Positions 23,183 through 33,140 of a stretch of 64,000 nt of DNA are shown piece after piece. The notes beneath the pieces are model-generated. The model was not told the DNA's origin. It made no database searches and saw only the letters and a program-made list of their open reading frames with translations. The stretch is from Bimuria novae-zelandiae CBS 107.79 (lineage: Eukaryota > Ascomycota > Dothideomycetes > Pleosporales > Didymosphaeriaceae): assembly GCA_010015655.1 (NCBI GenBank), contig ML976794.1, positions 1-64,000 on the forward strand. The letters are read 5' to 3'. The translations under genes were made by a program, and so were the position numbers. Every line of letters starts with the position of its first letter. Positions within the stretch are counted from its first letter, which is position 1.

Positions 23183-25858
23183 TTAGGGCGAGCCGAAAAT
23201 CTCCACGCACATCGCACATGGACAGCCCATGGTGATGGGATGCCACGCGCTGCCCGCTGGTCCTGCGTCTCCATATCCAACCCCGAACGCCGACACAGGC
23301 TCGCCGAAGGCACCTGGCATACCGAAGACACCCCCGATCCTAGCCGCAGAATTAGACAAAGGGAAAGCGGTGCGGTATGAGGCTTCGGAGTTGTCGTCCT
23401 CATTCTCATCTTCGTTATGGGAAACCGCAGAGCGGTGCCCAGGCGGGAAATGCTCGCGAGCGAAGTGAACGAGGTTAGGCGCGGAGGCTGGACCGAAAGA
23501 GGGTTGGTTGAACAGCGCTGGCTGCAGAGGCGGGGATGTTCGAGGTGCGCGGAAAGGGGTGGGACCGCGAGGCGGGTTCTGCGCGCTGGGCGGGCTGAAG
23601 GTGCCGAAGAGGGAGCCGGTCGGGGACGGCTGGGAGGCGCCGAAGCCAGTGCTCGTCGCTCCAGGACTGAAGACGGTGCCGCCAAAGTTGGGCGGTCGGG
23701 GTGTGCCGATGGAAGTACCCGTCTGGGGCTGGGGAGTCAAGCCGTTCCAGGACGGTTGGGTTGCACCGAAAACACCGCCGGACGAAGGCGCCTGAGATGC
23801 GTAAAAGTTACTGCTCAGTGAGCGAGCGTGGGATGCGCCGAAGACACTGCCGGGCGAGGGAGACCGAGGTGCGCCGGAGATACGGCCGGGTGCGCGGCCA
23901 CCACCGAAGAGCCCACCGGTGGGACCGCCGGCAGACTCACCCTGTGGACGCTGTGATAAATCCAGACCCCCGAAAAGACCAGCACTAGATTGCATGTCGT
24001 TCGTGGAAGGCTGTCCCAGACCTCCAAAGAGCGAGGGAGATTGAGTGGAGCGGGCGGCACCGAATAGCGACGGTTTAGCTGGGGCGTTGCTTCCTTGATC
24101 GGTGAATAGAGACGCATTTTGCTGGCCAGAGGGACGAGATGAAGCGCCGAAGAGGCCTCCACCAGGTGCAGAAGCAGCGTGTGCAGCGCCGAAGAGGCCT
24201 CCACCAGATGCAGAAGAAGCGTGTGCAGCGCCGAACAGGCCTCCGCCAGATGCAGAAGAAGCGTGTGCAGCGCCGAACAAGCCTCCACCAGACGCAGAAG
24301 GAACCTGTGAACCGGATTGATCAATACCAGCAGGTGAGGCCTTCGATTCCGCGGCCTCCCGTAGTTGCTTTTTCTGGTTCTCAAGGCTCGACCTAAGGAA
24401 GCTCAACACGACAGGGTTGCTACGGATGAAAGTCTTTACCTCCTCCTCAGAAGCGTCGGCACCTGGTATCTTCTTCGCTTGCTCGAGTTCTGTTCCCAGG
24501 CGTCCTACCTCCTTCTTGGCGTCGGCAAGGGACTTGGTCAATTTGGCGATTTCACCATCTTTCGCTCCGAGATCCTTGGCAGCTTTGCCCAAAGCCTCAC
24601 CCAATTCAGCAATCTCATCGTCCTTTGCCTTGAGGTCCTCGACGGCCTTCGGCTTTTGCATGCCTATTAGGTTGCGTAGTTCACCTTCCACCTTGGCGAA
24701 GTGCTGGTCCTTCATAGCGAGATCTTGTGCCCAGCGAGACGCCGACATAACAGGTGAGTTGCTTCCATAAGCGAAGGGCGCATCGGGTGGAGCTTTGCTG
24801 CTGGACGGTTGAGCGGCGTCAGCGGTGGTAGCAGGTCCAAAGGAGAAGGATTTGGGCTCTCCGCGAGATTCAGAATTCAGACTCCGGAATGAGAATGGAT
24901 TCTTCCCGGCATTCTGCGCAGTTGGTCCACTGGCCGGGTACTTGATGCTGTTTCCGAAAGAGATACGTGATTTGACCTTTGTGGTAGCTCCACGGGCGGA
25001 CGCAGTCGGCAGAGTGCCCTCAGTCTTCTTCTCCTGTGCTGAGAGCGCGGCTACCATGAGCTCTTTGATCTCGTGGGTGTCCTTTCCCATGGAACGGACC
25101 TCGTCGAGAGTGTCGCGTGCGAGTTGCTGCCCGCTCAGCGGAAGGTAATCTGCAGACGGCATGTTCTGTTCTGGCTGCGAAGCAGAAGGCTGCTCATGCG
25201 TACCGCCGTCTACAGAAGGGTTATCGTCAGATAGGGGCGGTTGATCTCGTAGTTGCGGGCCAATGGAGCGAGAGAATTTTACATTTCTATCGGAGATCAT
25301 GCCAAACAATGCGCGGGCCCCCTTCGTCGGCCCAGAACCCGTGTCGCGAGGTTCCTGCTCAGCGTTGTCATTTTCAAGACCGCCAGCCGACGCTGGCCCA
25401 GAACCTCCGGATGTAGGCTGAGAAGACTTAGGAGGTGCTGAGAAGCTCTCTTCAAGGTGAGAGACGCCGGTAGTAGACACGCTCTCCGAGTCTCGAGGTG
25501 AAGCAGGCTCGGCGGCTACTGTGGAAGGCGACTTTGGTTCAGTGACGTTCGATGCAGACGGGAGCGGCGGTGGAGCATTATTCAGACTACTCCGGCGATA
25601 TTCTCCGAAATTGAAGGACGCTGGCGATGGGCTGTCGCGAACTGAAGCGGGCAACGAAACCCCAAGACCGTAAGGGCCGCTTGAGCCTGGCGCAGCTGGC
25701 GGTTGGGCCGACATTGACGGGTCGGAGGGCTGGTCAATACTAAGAGACGCGATTGACCACCACAATCGTGAAGCCCCGGTGTTTGAGTTTGAGGCGGGAG
25801 GTGACTCAAATGCAGACGCTGCGCTGGATTCGTCGTCACTATCTGGAACTCGGAACAT
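23183..25858 (-). CDS. FG-repeat nucleoporin-like protein
   Basis: A single uninterrupted frame of 891 residues from ATG 25858. Residues 1-370 are disordered, Ser/Pro-rich, with scattered FG dipeptides (FNFG, ALFG, FSFG). Residues ~379-505 are charged and heptad-like (EDLKAKDDEIAELGEALG, KDGEIAKLTKSLADAKKEV), predicted coiled coil. Residues ~524-891 are dense in GLFG, LFG and FG motifs, including an exact 14-residue repeat unit GGGLFGAAHASSAS. This arrangement of FG domain plus coiled coil is that of nuclear pore proteins that line the transport channel, so a pore role is inferred. I cannot match it to a named yeast nucleoporin; the coiled coil sits between two FG-bearing parts, and the ending PCAMCVEIFGSP is unusual. 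Confidence 0.8.
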   Translation of the reverse strand: MFRVPDSDDESSAASAFESPPASNSNTGASRLWWSIASLSIDQPSDPSMSAQPPAAPGSSGPYGLGVSLPASVRDSPSPASFNFGEYRRSSLNNAPPPLPSASNVTEPKSPSTVAAEPASPRDSESVSTTGVSHLEESFSAPPKSSQPTSGGSGPASAGGLENDNAEQEPRDTGSGPTKGARALFGMISDRNVKFSRSIGPQLRDQPPLSDDNPSVDGGTHEQPSASQPEQNMPSADYLPLSGQQLARDTLDEVRSMGKDTHEIKELMVAALSAQEKKTEGTLPTASARGATTKVKSRISFGNSIKYPASGPTAQNAGKNPFSFRSLNSESRGEPKSFSFGPATTADAAQPSSSKAPPDAPFAYGSNSPVMSASRWAQDLAMKDQHFAKVEGELRNLIGMQKPKAVEDLKAKDDEIAELGEALGKAAKDLGAKDGEIAKLTKSLADAKKEVGRLGTELEQAKKIPGADASEEEVKTFIRSNPVVLSFLRSSLENQKKQLREAAESKASPAGIDQSGSQVPSASGGGLFGAAHASSASGGGLFGAAHASSASGGGLFGAAHAASAPGGGLFGASSRPSGQQNASLFTDQGSNAPAKPSLFGAARSTQSPSLFGGLGQPSTNDMQSSAGLFGGLDLSQRPQGESAGGPTGGLFGGGRAPGRISGAPRSPSPGSVFGASHARSLSSNFYASQAPSSGGVFGATQPSWNGLTPQPQTGTSIGTPRPPNFGGTVFSPGATSTGFGASQPSPTGSLFGTFSPPSAQNPPRGPTPFRAPRTSPPLQPALFNQPSFGPASAPNLVHFAREHFPPGHRSAVSHNEDENEDDNSEASYRTAFPLSNSAARIGGVFGMPGAFGEPVSAFGVGYGDAGPAGSAWHPITMGCPCAMCVEIFGSP
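24134..24295 (-). repeat. 42-bp coding minisatellite in the FG-repeat gene
   Basis: Three near-identical 42-bp units and a partial fourth encode GGGLFGAAHASSAS. The plus strand shows the recurring GCGCCGAA(G/C)AGGCCTCC core. Copy number may vary among strains. Confidence 0.85.
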
Positions 25859-26400
25859 TGTTTAACGTTGCCGATTAACGGTATGTCCGAATGTATGTGT
25901 AGAGAGAGATTTTTGTTGATGTGGTGGGTGAGGGGCGGAGGGAAGTAATGCGAGCAAAGAGAGCAGCTGGTTAGGCGGCAAATTATATAGGCAACGAGAG
26001 TGGCGCGCGTGGCCCGTGCCGTGAGGTTGAATGAAGTATTGTCCTTTCAGTTGCACTAGTGGTCGGGTGAAGGCAAAAACGTGTGCTATGAAAGCTCTAG
26101 CAGGTGAACGACGAAGTCAACTTACACCAGTCTCTCACCATCGTATATTTAATCTAGTAATAAGAACCGCACCTGAATTTTCTTCCAGGAGTATTAACGC
26201 ACTGAGGGAATTTAGTTGGGTGTAATACACCCTGGGCATATGGCTGCATCTAATTAGTTTATTCGCCTGTAAATTCACTCTTAGTTCTTAGGAGCACTGG
26301 AGGTTCCATTCCTGCTCGAAGAACGATTGAAGTCACGAGTTATTCATATCAACAGTATGGTACATTGCTGTTCGTTAAGAGGACTTGTGAGTGAGTGTAT
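25859..26400. other. Promoter side of the FG-repeat gene, up to the piggyBac-like element
   Basis: Normal GC sequence upstream of the start at 25858. No other coding feature. Confidence 0.5.
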
Positions 26401-26438
26401 CCCTCGCACTGGCAACCCGTCCGCTCACGGACCACCTT
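26401..26438 (+). repeat. Left inverted end of the piggyBac-like element
   Basis: Pairs with the reverse complement of 28874-28913; the outer 16 bases are identical. Confidence 0.88.
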
Positions 26439-26549
26439 CTGTAGGCCAATCGGATGGTAGCTCCAATTCTGCATGAACACCAAGGTGGATGAGATTTGTA
26501 CGTATATTTGTATAGAGACTTCATTTTTGACGGTCTTAGTATAGAACTA

Positions 26550-28500
26550 CTTAATACTTGAGCTTGCAGTGGTGTCTACCTGGGAGATTGTTCGGGCGCG
26601 TCGTATGTGCTCCTGCCAGCACTCAGGGCTGACTTCTGGCCTACACAAAGGCAGTCGGCAGAGCGAGCAGCCATAAGTAGTACGCGCAGGACGCTGGCGC
26701 CCTTGACGATTGCCAGAGATCTCTGTGAGAGCCGTACGAGGTGTCTTACCGTGCTTAAAGTTGTGTTTTGTACGCCTATTCTTAGCACAAGCTACACAAG
26801 CTTTAGCTTCCTTAAATAGTTTTATTAACTTATAAGATCTCTTATTACTACTAGTATTAATAAATACGTTTTTAAGTTTTTAATATTTAATAGATTTTAC
26901 GTAAGGACGGCTATCGCGCTTAAAAAGCTACTTTATAAGCCTATATAAAACCTTTTTATAGCCTTTACGTGAAGCCTCTTTATTTAACAAGTAGGAGGAG
27001 AGCCTATAGTAATTATTAAGTATTAAATTTAGTAGAAAATAAAGTAGCGGGCGCTAGGTTTATCTCTTAACTTATTATATAAAGTAGTAACTTTTAACCT
27101 AGATAAAGCAATCTACCTTACACTTATAGTAATTATACTTATTTATAAACTAAGAGATCTTAAGTAGTTTAATAAAGTTATTACTAAAGACTTTATTTAA
27201 TAATTTTTTATTATTTTAGTTTATCCTTAACCTTTTATAGTGCCTAAAAATAACTTAAGTAGCTAGTAGCAACTTTTGTAAGTAATATTTTAATATAAAG
27301 TTAAAAGTAGGAACCTACACTTTGTAATAGTAAAAGTAAAAAAGATAACTTAATTATTTTTTATACTACTTATAGAACTTATTTACTTTTTAAAAGGTCT
27401 TAGTATATATCTCCTTACTCTAACTTAGCTATAAACTGCGTTTTAAGCTATATAAGCTTCTAGCTAAAGCTTTCCTTTATTAACTTCTAGTGTGCGCGTG
27501 TCTAAACAGCGGCATCCTCTGCCTCTAACTCTATAACTGCTGTCTCCTCGTACGCCTCTTTAGTCCTTGTTTTTATCGTTCTGACTGTGCCTGCGCAGCC
27601 TACACCATGCTGCCAAAGGTACTCTAGCATAGGTATAGTGTTGAAGAGGTTATCATCCCACACAGAGTGTAGGCCCGGCGGAAAGAGACGGCGACCGTGA
27701 GCGTTAACGGCGAGGACGAGAGAGACAGGTATAGACTCTATAAGCGTAAAAGCTAGAGTAGCAGCATTAGTAAGAAGCTTTAATAAGTTAATAGAACCTT
27801 TACTTATACCTTTAGTATAAAATAACTAGTTTAGTATTACTTTATTATTAGCTAAATACTAAATCTTATAGCCCTTAAGCGTAGGCTTTATCTTAATTAT
27901 AATAATCTTTACTATACGTCCTGTAAATCTAGTAATTACCTTATTAACGTAGAGGTATTAGCTAGCTCTCTAGTACTTTAAGCACTACTTTTAAATAAGC
28001 TTACTAAGATCTTAGACGCGTCTAAAAGGAGACTTAAAGCTTTAATTTATCTTTATATAGTATATATATTAATCTAGCTACTACTAACGTTTAAGTACTA
28101 TATATTAATTAATTAGGTAATAGGGTGCGTTCTTATAGAGTCGCGTCTAGTACTCCTCTAGTGAGGGCTTAACGTAAAGGCTCATATATACGATAATTAA
28201 GAAGTACGTATATAGTTTAGATAGTAATGTAGGCTTTTAGCTACGCGTTAAGGATAGCTACGGCCCGTACTAGAGCGTAGAGGCATGCTAATTTGTATAG
28301 TATATAATTTAGTTAAGGACGTTAATATTAAAAAATAAATTAAATAGGTTAATAGGTAAGCCCTTATTTACTTTGTTAAGTAATAAAGGATTCCCTATTA
28401 CGTGTAGGTTATTAATTTTAAGAGATTTTTAGTTAAATATTAGATTTTATAGTAAATTAGGTAAAATACTAGCCTTTTTCGTGTACTAAGTGTATTTAAC
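26550..28500 (-). pseudogene. piggyBac-like transposase relict
   Basis: The C-terminal zinc-binding domain and part of the catalytic domain are recognisable on the minus strand. The N-terminal third is too mutated to place the start. Stop codons are mostly TAG/TAA at former Gln or Trp codons. The limits given are approximate. Confidence 0.7.
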
Positions 28501-28873
28501 GAAGTTAGGATTATTTGTGACGGTTTAATGGCTCTTACTCGATGAGATGGTTACTCCTACCCTTGCTTGGTTGCCACTCACCTTTCTGAGAGGGCTACAC
28601 CTATCTGGGACTAGCGATGTTTACGCTCGTACACATACATACTCGGTAGCTTCTAGATAGTACACCCTCCAGTAGAAGAATTCCACAATCTTTTCTACTG
28701 CGCACCAGCCGTTCGGCCCACCGCAACATTATTATTAGGCTAAAAGGTAGCTTTTAGCATGTTTATATATATAGGAGCTTCTAAAAAAGGCGTATTTTTG
28801 CTAGTAAATAGAAATTGCTAATATTATAATATAGATCTAGTGTTTGCAGGCGCTATCACTTAATTGGCTGTTC

Positions 28874-28913
28874 AAAGGTGGCCCGTGAGCGGGCGGCTTT
28901 GCCAGTGCGAGGG
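28874..28913 (-). repeat. Right inverted end of the piggyBac-like element
   Basis: Reverse-complement match of 26401-26438. The outer 16 bases are identical and the inner part carries a two-base length difference. Confidence 0.88.
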
Positions 28914-29055
28914 ATATATAAAGACAACTAATCGTCCTTACGAGGACAAGTACGTAGACAAAAACACGCTAAGAACAAAGTACCACAACTAGCCTTCCCT
29001 TGGTAAAAGAACCAATATGCGTTCAAGTTAAGAGGATAATTTCTTTCGTATTCGC

Positions 29056-29460
29056 TTATGCCTGCCTCCTGGCATTCTCCCCAAGAGGATGTACTACTTT
29101 TGCCTGTTTTTCCACGTCCGATCGTGCAGGTGTCTGCGATCTGGATACGCCAGCGCTCGAAAATCCCCACTCATCATTCACTCGACGTGTTCCCATCCCA
29201 AGATGCTCGTGATACCAGAAGCGCTTCTGGTCATCGGGACTATGCGGACACGACCAGGAAACATACTCGCATTCGCAGCTGGCGCTATGTGACTCCGACT
29301 TATCGGCGTGTTCGTTGCTAACTGTAGGAGTTCCTTGAGAACACTCAAAGCTTTCCAGCCGGATTTCAGGAGGACTCTGGTTTCGTTGGATGTCCTCGGA
29401 GGACCGACTACCAGAAGGCTTTTGACGACATTCAGGCAATCCGTTTTCGTTTTGCGCCAA
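29056..29460 (-). CDS. Possible orphan protein (uncertain)
   Basis: An open frame of about 134 codons on the minus strand that extends further in frame upstream (ARTSLQHRLAQNENGL). It is Ser-, Glu- and Cys-rich with CECEYVSWSCPHSPDDQKRFWYHEH, which could bind a metal. An upstream ATG near 29608 with a GTAAGT-type donor suggests a first exon, but no splice choice joined it to this frame without a stop. The frame may be an exon of a decayed gene. No family recognised. Confidence 0.3.
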   Translation of the reverse strand: MAQNENGLPECRQKPSGSRSSEDIQRNQSPPEIRLESFECSQGTPTVSNEHADKSESHSASCECEYVSWSCPHSPDDQKRFWYHEHLGMGTRRVNDEWGFSSAGVSRSQTPARSDVEKQAKVVHPLGENARRQA

Positions 29461-29885
29461 TCTGTGTTGTAACGAGGTTCTGGCGGCTTTCTGATGTTAG
29501 CTTTGAGTTGCTATCTAGAAACAGTGGTCCCTGGAATTTTGTGCTGAAGAAGGTTGTGTTCAACTACTTACACTGACGGTGGGGTTCGTCTGATTGATGT
29601 GTTGACATATCTTGTTGTGCGATGTCGGATTCGAGATTTATTAATCTAGGATAAGCAGAATAGCTTGCAGAAAGCAAGCTAAACATACATCTGCTGGGTT
29701 TTATGCATATGCAGGTTTGCAGCATCACACCACAACGTGACCGGGCGTTGTCGGGCCGGTCCAGGACGGACCCGTTACTGACACGAGATCTCCGTATGGA
29801 ACCGGATGAATGATGAGGGGCTCACGCTACTCGCTCTTAAGCCAGCAAACTACCAGACGTGGAAAGAGGCGTCTAACAGCGCGGT

Positions 29886-30028
29886 CAACGAACCGTACTC
29901 TTGGCATACGGCTCGTGGTTCCGTACCGTGCACAGTTCACTTGACAGTCTTTAAGAGAGAAAAAGACCAGTGTGTGGTACGTGCACGGTACGGAACCACG
30001 AGCCGTACGCCAAGAGTACGGTTCGTTG
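29886..30028. repeat. Long inverted repeat (hairpin), 48-bp arms
   Basis: Arms 29886-29933 and 29981-30028 are reverse complements with a single mismatch (CAT against CGT near 29906), separated by a 47-base loop. Both outer ends are CAACGAACCGTAC. It resembles a fold-back element or a very small inverted-repeat element; no clear target duplication was found. Confidence 0.9.
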
Positions 30029-31603
30029 GCAGCGCTGGCGCCGAAGGTGATAGTTCATTGTGCAAGTGGCGAGCCCGAGTGTGTCTAGATACGTGCAAAG
30101 GTGGAGATTCACAGCGTAGACCTTGGATCTAGACTATCATCCCTCATTTGCCCTCAAACGAGGCGCTACCATTTTCCTTCAAACAGCAAGTCTCCATGTC
30201 TACTGCTCCTTTGTGGTGCGTCAGACCGTGGCTTGCAAAACCGCGCAGAAACAAAACAAGTTGAGTTCAAAATCTTGAGAACAATGCCTCTTGGCTGAGA
30301 CAAGTACGATATAGATGTGCATGCCGTGAGCGGGGTTGGGAATTGTGGAGAAGCTTGAATTGAGAAACGGGAGTTCAGCCAAAGTCTCCATGCCTAGGTG
30401 CATTGCTAGCCTAATATGCAGTATACCACGTGAAAGTGACACCACACGTCGTCAGAATTGCACATGCCAAGTCGCCGTTGCTCGACTTCTCATCTCATTG
30501 GCCAAACACTCAAAGTTTGTCTAGACATCTGGAAGAACACGCAACATGGGAACAACACTAGGACGCCGTCCCCCTCTTCAAGTGTTGGAACACAGACTAA
30601 AGCCACCGCCGCCTCGAGAATCTTGGTGTCTCGAGTTTGCCCAGGTGCCGAAGTGTATGGGCTTTAGTGTGACGGGATCGACTACAGGAGGCCATCACGT
30701 CCGGACGGTCCGGTGGATCCCCGCCTTGGCAACAGCAAGAAAGCGAACTAATTACTTAGGGTAAAGCTTCCAAGAAAAGCTTCTTAATTTTTTCGCTATT
30801 AGAGTTAACGCCGTCGACGGGGCAGCCAGACGTGACAACCTCCTGTACATCTAGGGTGTATGCGTCAGGATTAGCCGTGGCCACTTCCTAGACTTGACTC
30901 ACTATCTAGTGATACGTTGATAGTCCCTGAGTATCCGTCTCAGAGGTAGGCGGCGTACATAATCCATCACAAGAACATTGACACCTCCTTGGGGGTCGGC
31001 AAACCCGGCTGACCCGAATGGATTAGGTCTGAACTACCGCGCCTTCAAACCCTGGCGCGTCGCTAATGAGGAGGCCGCAGGTCAACACAAAGGGAAGTCA
31101 TTATGCAAAGAGTGGTTCCGCGGACGCGAACGCCTCTAGGGCTGATTACTGAGACGCGATGGGCAATTCCTAACGTTATTGTGTTTTCAAACTTCGCTTC
31201 CAGATGTTGGTTCAGACCGGTGCTCGCTAACAGTCTTGGTAGTGCAGCCTGCCTTTGAACACCAGCTTTTAGTCTGCTCGCTCGCTACGCTAAAGCGCAC
31301 CCTCGTCCGGACCCAGATTCTAGCTCCTCATCACACTGAGATAAGATGAGCATCGTCCGATCTAAGTTGCGACTTGCATGGAGAACAGACTCCTTGCGGC
31401 GATCAGAGACGTCAAGGTGGTACCGAATTGCTGCGTCCTAGTGAAAAGGGATTTGCATCTTTGTTGCGCCTCCGATCTAGGGTTTCCAGCATGAGATTAT
31501 AAGAGTGGGCGTTCTTCGTTAGAAAGCCTATGAAACTCTTACTAACGCATCATTCTTAAGAGCATTGCAAACAACAATTTTGTACGAGCTTCAGTCCCTC
31601 AAT

Positions 31604-32485
31604 ATGGCTAGTACGGATTTCGACTGGACTGTACATCGTTGGAGTGGGGACCCATGCTGCAGAGCACCTTCAGAGGGCTACAACAGCCATGGAAGCCTTA
31701 CTGAACAGCACAGTCCTGACCTAGAAGACTTTAACATCAGGACGACTGGCCCAATCTCCAACCACACACCGAAGCAGGGCATAGTCTCGACTACGGACTC
31801 GTGGAGCTACTTCCCGCTATATGACCTGTCGTTGTCCCCTGAAGGCGGCCTTCCAACCTCTTTCTCCCTATACGAGGTATCAACCAGCTACGATTTACAA
31901 TGGCAAGATCACTTCGAACCTACAGGGACACCTGTCAGTAACGCGAGCGCTCCGAAGCATTTTCCTGACGGCGCAATGTCACCAGCGAATGCACCACTAC
32001 CTTCTCCAGCCGACTCTGACAGACAAATGACGTTTCCCACCATGGGCACCAACCAAGGAGAGTGGGAAAGTGGAAGCACGTCGAGCTCGTCCGGTGACTC
32101 TCCAGCTACTATCAAAAGGCCCAGCATCCAATGCCCTGCGCCGCGAAAGCGCGGAAGACCACACAAAGATGCTACCCTATCGTCCCACTCCACAGGTGTA
32201 TCCGGCCAATGCAACGGCGTTCGCCCATCACGCACGCCTCATACCGCTGTCGAACGCAAATATCGCGAAGGACTGAACGCTGCCTTGGAGCGCTTGCGCA
32301 GGGCTGTGCCCACGCTGCCGCAGGGGGATCAAGATGATACAATCAAAGCACTGCGACCAAGCAAATCAATGATCATAGCTGGAGCTATGGAGTACATTGA
32401 AAAGCTCGAGAAAGAGAGGACGCTGCTCCTACGACAGTACCAAGCTCTACAGGAGCAACTTTGCAGGAGCGGGTTTGAAAGCTAA
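31604..32485 (+). CDS. Basic helix-loop-helix transcription factor
   Basis: A single-exon frame of 293 residues from ATG 31604 (an upstream TTG in frame at 31565 was rejected). The first two thirds are acidic and Ser/Pro-rich, with several aromatic residues typical of activation regions. RKRGRPHK before the domain is an AT-hook-like core. The bHLH domain at about 210-275 has HTAVERKYREGLNAALERL as the basic region and helix 1, a loop rich in Asp/Gln, and helix 2 KSMIIAGAMEYIEKLEKE, continuing into LLLRQYQALQEQL. In ERKYR a tyrosine occupies the position that is arginine in most bHLH proteins, which is the mark of the SREBP-like group that can bind sterol-response-type sites. No membrane helices are present. 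Target genes cannot be inferred. Confidence 0.9.
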   Translation: MASTDFDWTVHRWSGDPCCRAPSEGYNSHGSLTEQHSPDLEDFNIRTTGPISNHTPKQGIVSTTDSWSYFPLYDLSLSPEGGLPTSFSLYEVSTSYDLQWQDHFEPTGTPVSNASAPKHFPDGAMSPANAPLPSPADSDRQMTFPTMGTNQGEWESGSTSSSSGDSPATIKRPSIQCPAPRKRGRPHKDATLSSHSTGVSGQCNGVRPSRTPHTAVERKYREGLNAALERLRRAVPTLPQGDQDDTIKALRPSKSMIIAGAMEYIEKLEKERTLLLRQYQALQEQLCRSGFES

Positions 32486-33140
32486 GACACCTTGAGCTAC
32501 TTGCGGAAGAGGGAACACAGGTCGGAGTGCTGGAGTAGGGTGTTCTTATGTGATGCTAAGTTCAGATACCAAACAATCGTGTGATGCTTGGCGGATTGGA
32601 TGTTTTGGCGCGACGGATGGCTGGGAGGTACTTCGTGTTTTCAGGTCCGTAGCAAATGGGGAGCCAGAATCAATCCACCTTACTTCAATTCTCATCTCCA
32701 CTTGGGCAGTCTATCGCGCTGGCATTCTGTGACAATCTGAGCGGACATGGAGTCGTCCGGGCAACTTAAGAATTCCCAAGTAGCAAGAAAATTGATGAGC
32801 AGTCCGGGACACCATCCTCTGAGAGCTCGTCGTCTTGACCGCGCATCCGTGGTTCGGTACATTGAGACATGTGTTGGAATCTTTCAGTGCCATGGACCCC
32901 GCTTTTGTGGCATGACATGGCTTCGCTAAAGCTTTATTCAGCTTTAAGCACTGGAACCTTGGTCTAACCATCCGCAACATCTGGAGGTGAGCTTGGCCTT
33001 CAAGACCGTGCCGAGCTACTTCCTCGCGTGAACTGAATAGCTATGGGTGTCTTACCACTGCTAGACCTCATTGCTTGCGCCGAGCTTTAGGGCCTGTTCG
33101 GTGGCCACAATCTCATTTCGTGGTCTCGGACGGTTGTAGT
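32486..33140. other. 3' flank of the bHLH gene up to the AT-rich boundary
   Basis: Normal GC to about 33140, where the sequence turns abruptly AT-rich. Short frames lack motifs. Confidence 0.5.

Larger units (their letters stand above)
26401..28913 (-). mobile_element. piggyBac-like DNA transposon, RIP-inactivated
   Basis: The element is 2,513 bp with inverted ends of about 40 bp: 26401-26438 begins CCCTCGCACTGGCA and 28874-28913 ends TGCCAGTGCGAGGG, with a few mismatches and one small indel inside. The transposase lies on the minus strand and is full of stops in an AT-rich body. Two patches stay readable. One is at about 27669-27583 (VWDDNLFNTIPMLEYL, then GVGCAGTVRT), the conserved DDE block of piggyBac-type enzymes. 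The other is the C-terminal cysteine-rich domain at about 26591-26670 (CSLCRLPLCRPEVSPECW), with an ACVACAKNRR pair before it. The usual TTAA target duplication is not visible; the flanks read TGTAT and ATATA. Confidence 0.85.
28914..31603. other. Normal-GC island without a confident gene
   Basis: Between the piggyBac-like relict and the bHLH gene. It contains the doubtful frame at 29056-29460 and the long hairpin at 29886-30028. The remaining 1.5 kb upstream of 31604 shows no family motif and could be the long promoter or leader of the bHLH gene. Confidence 0.45.

Noticed and set aside
23229..25416. Several open plus-strand frames across the FG-repeat gene
   Set aside because: They are shadows of the repetitive minus-strand gene; none carries a family motif.
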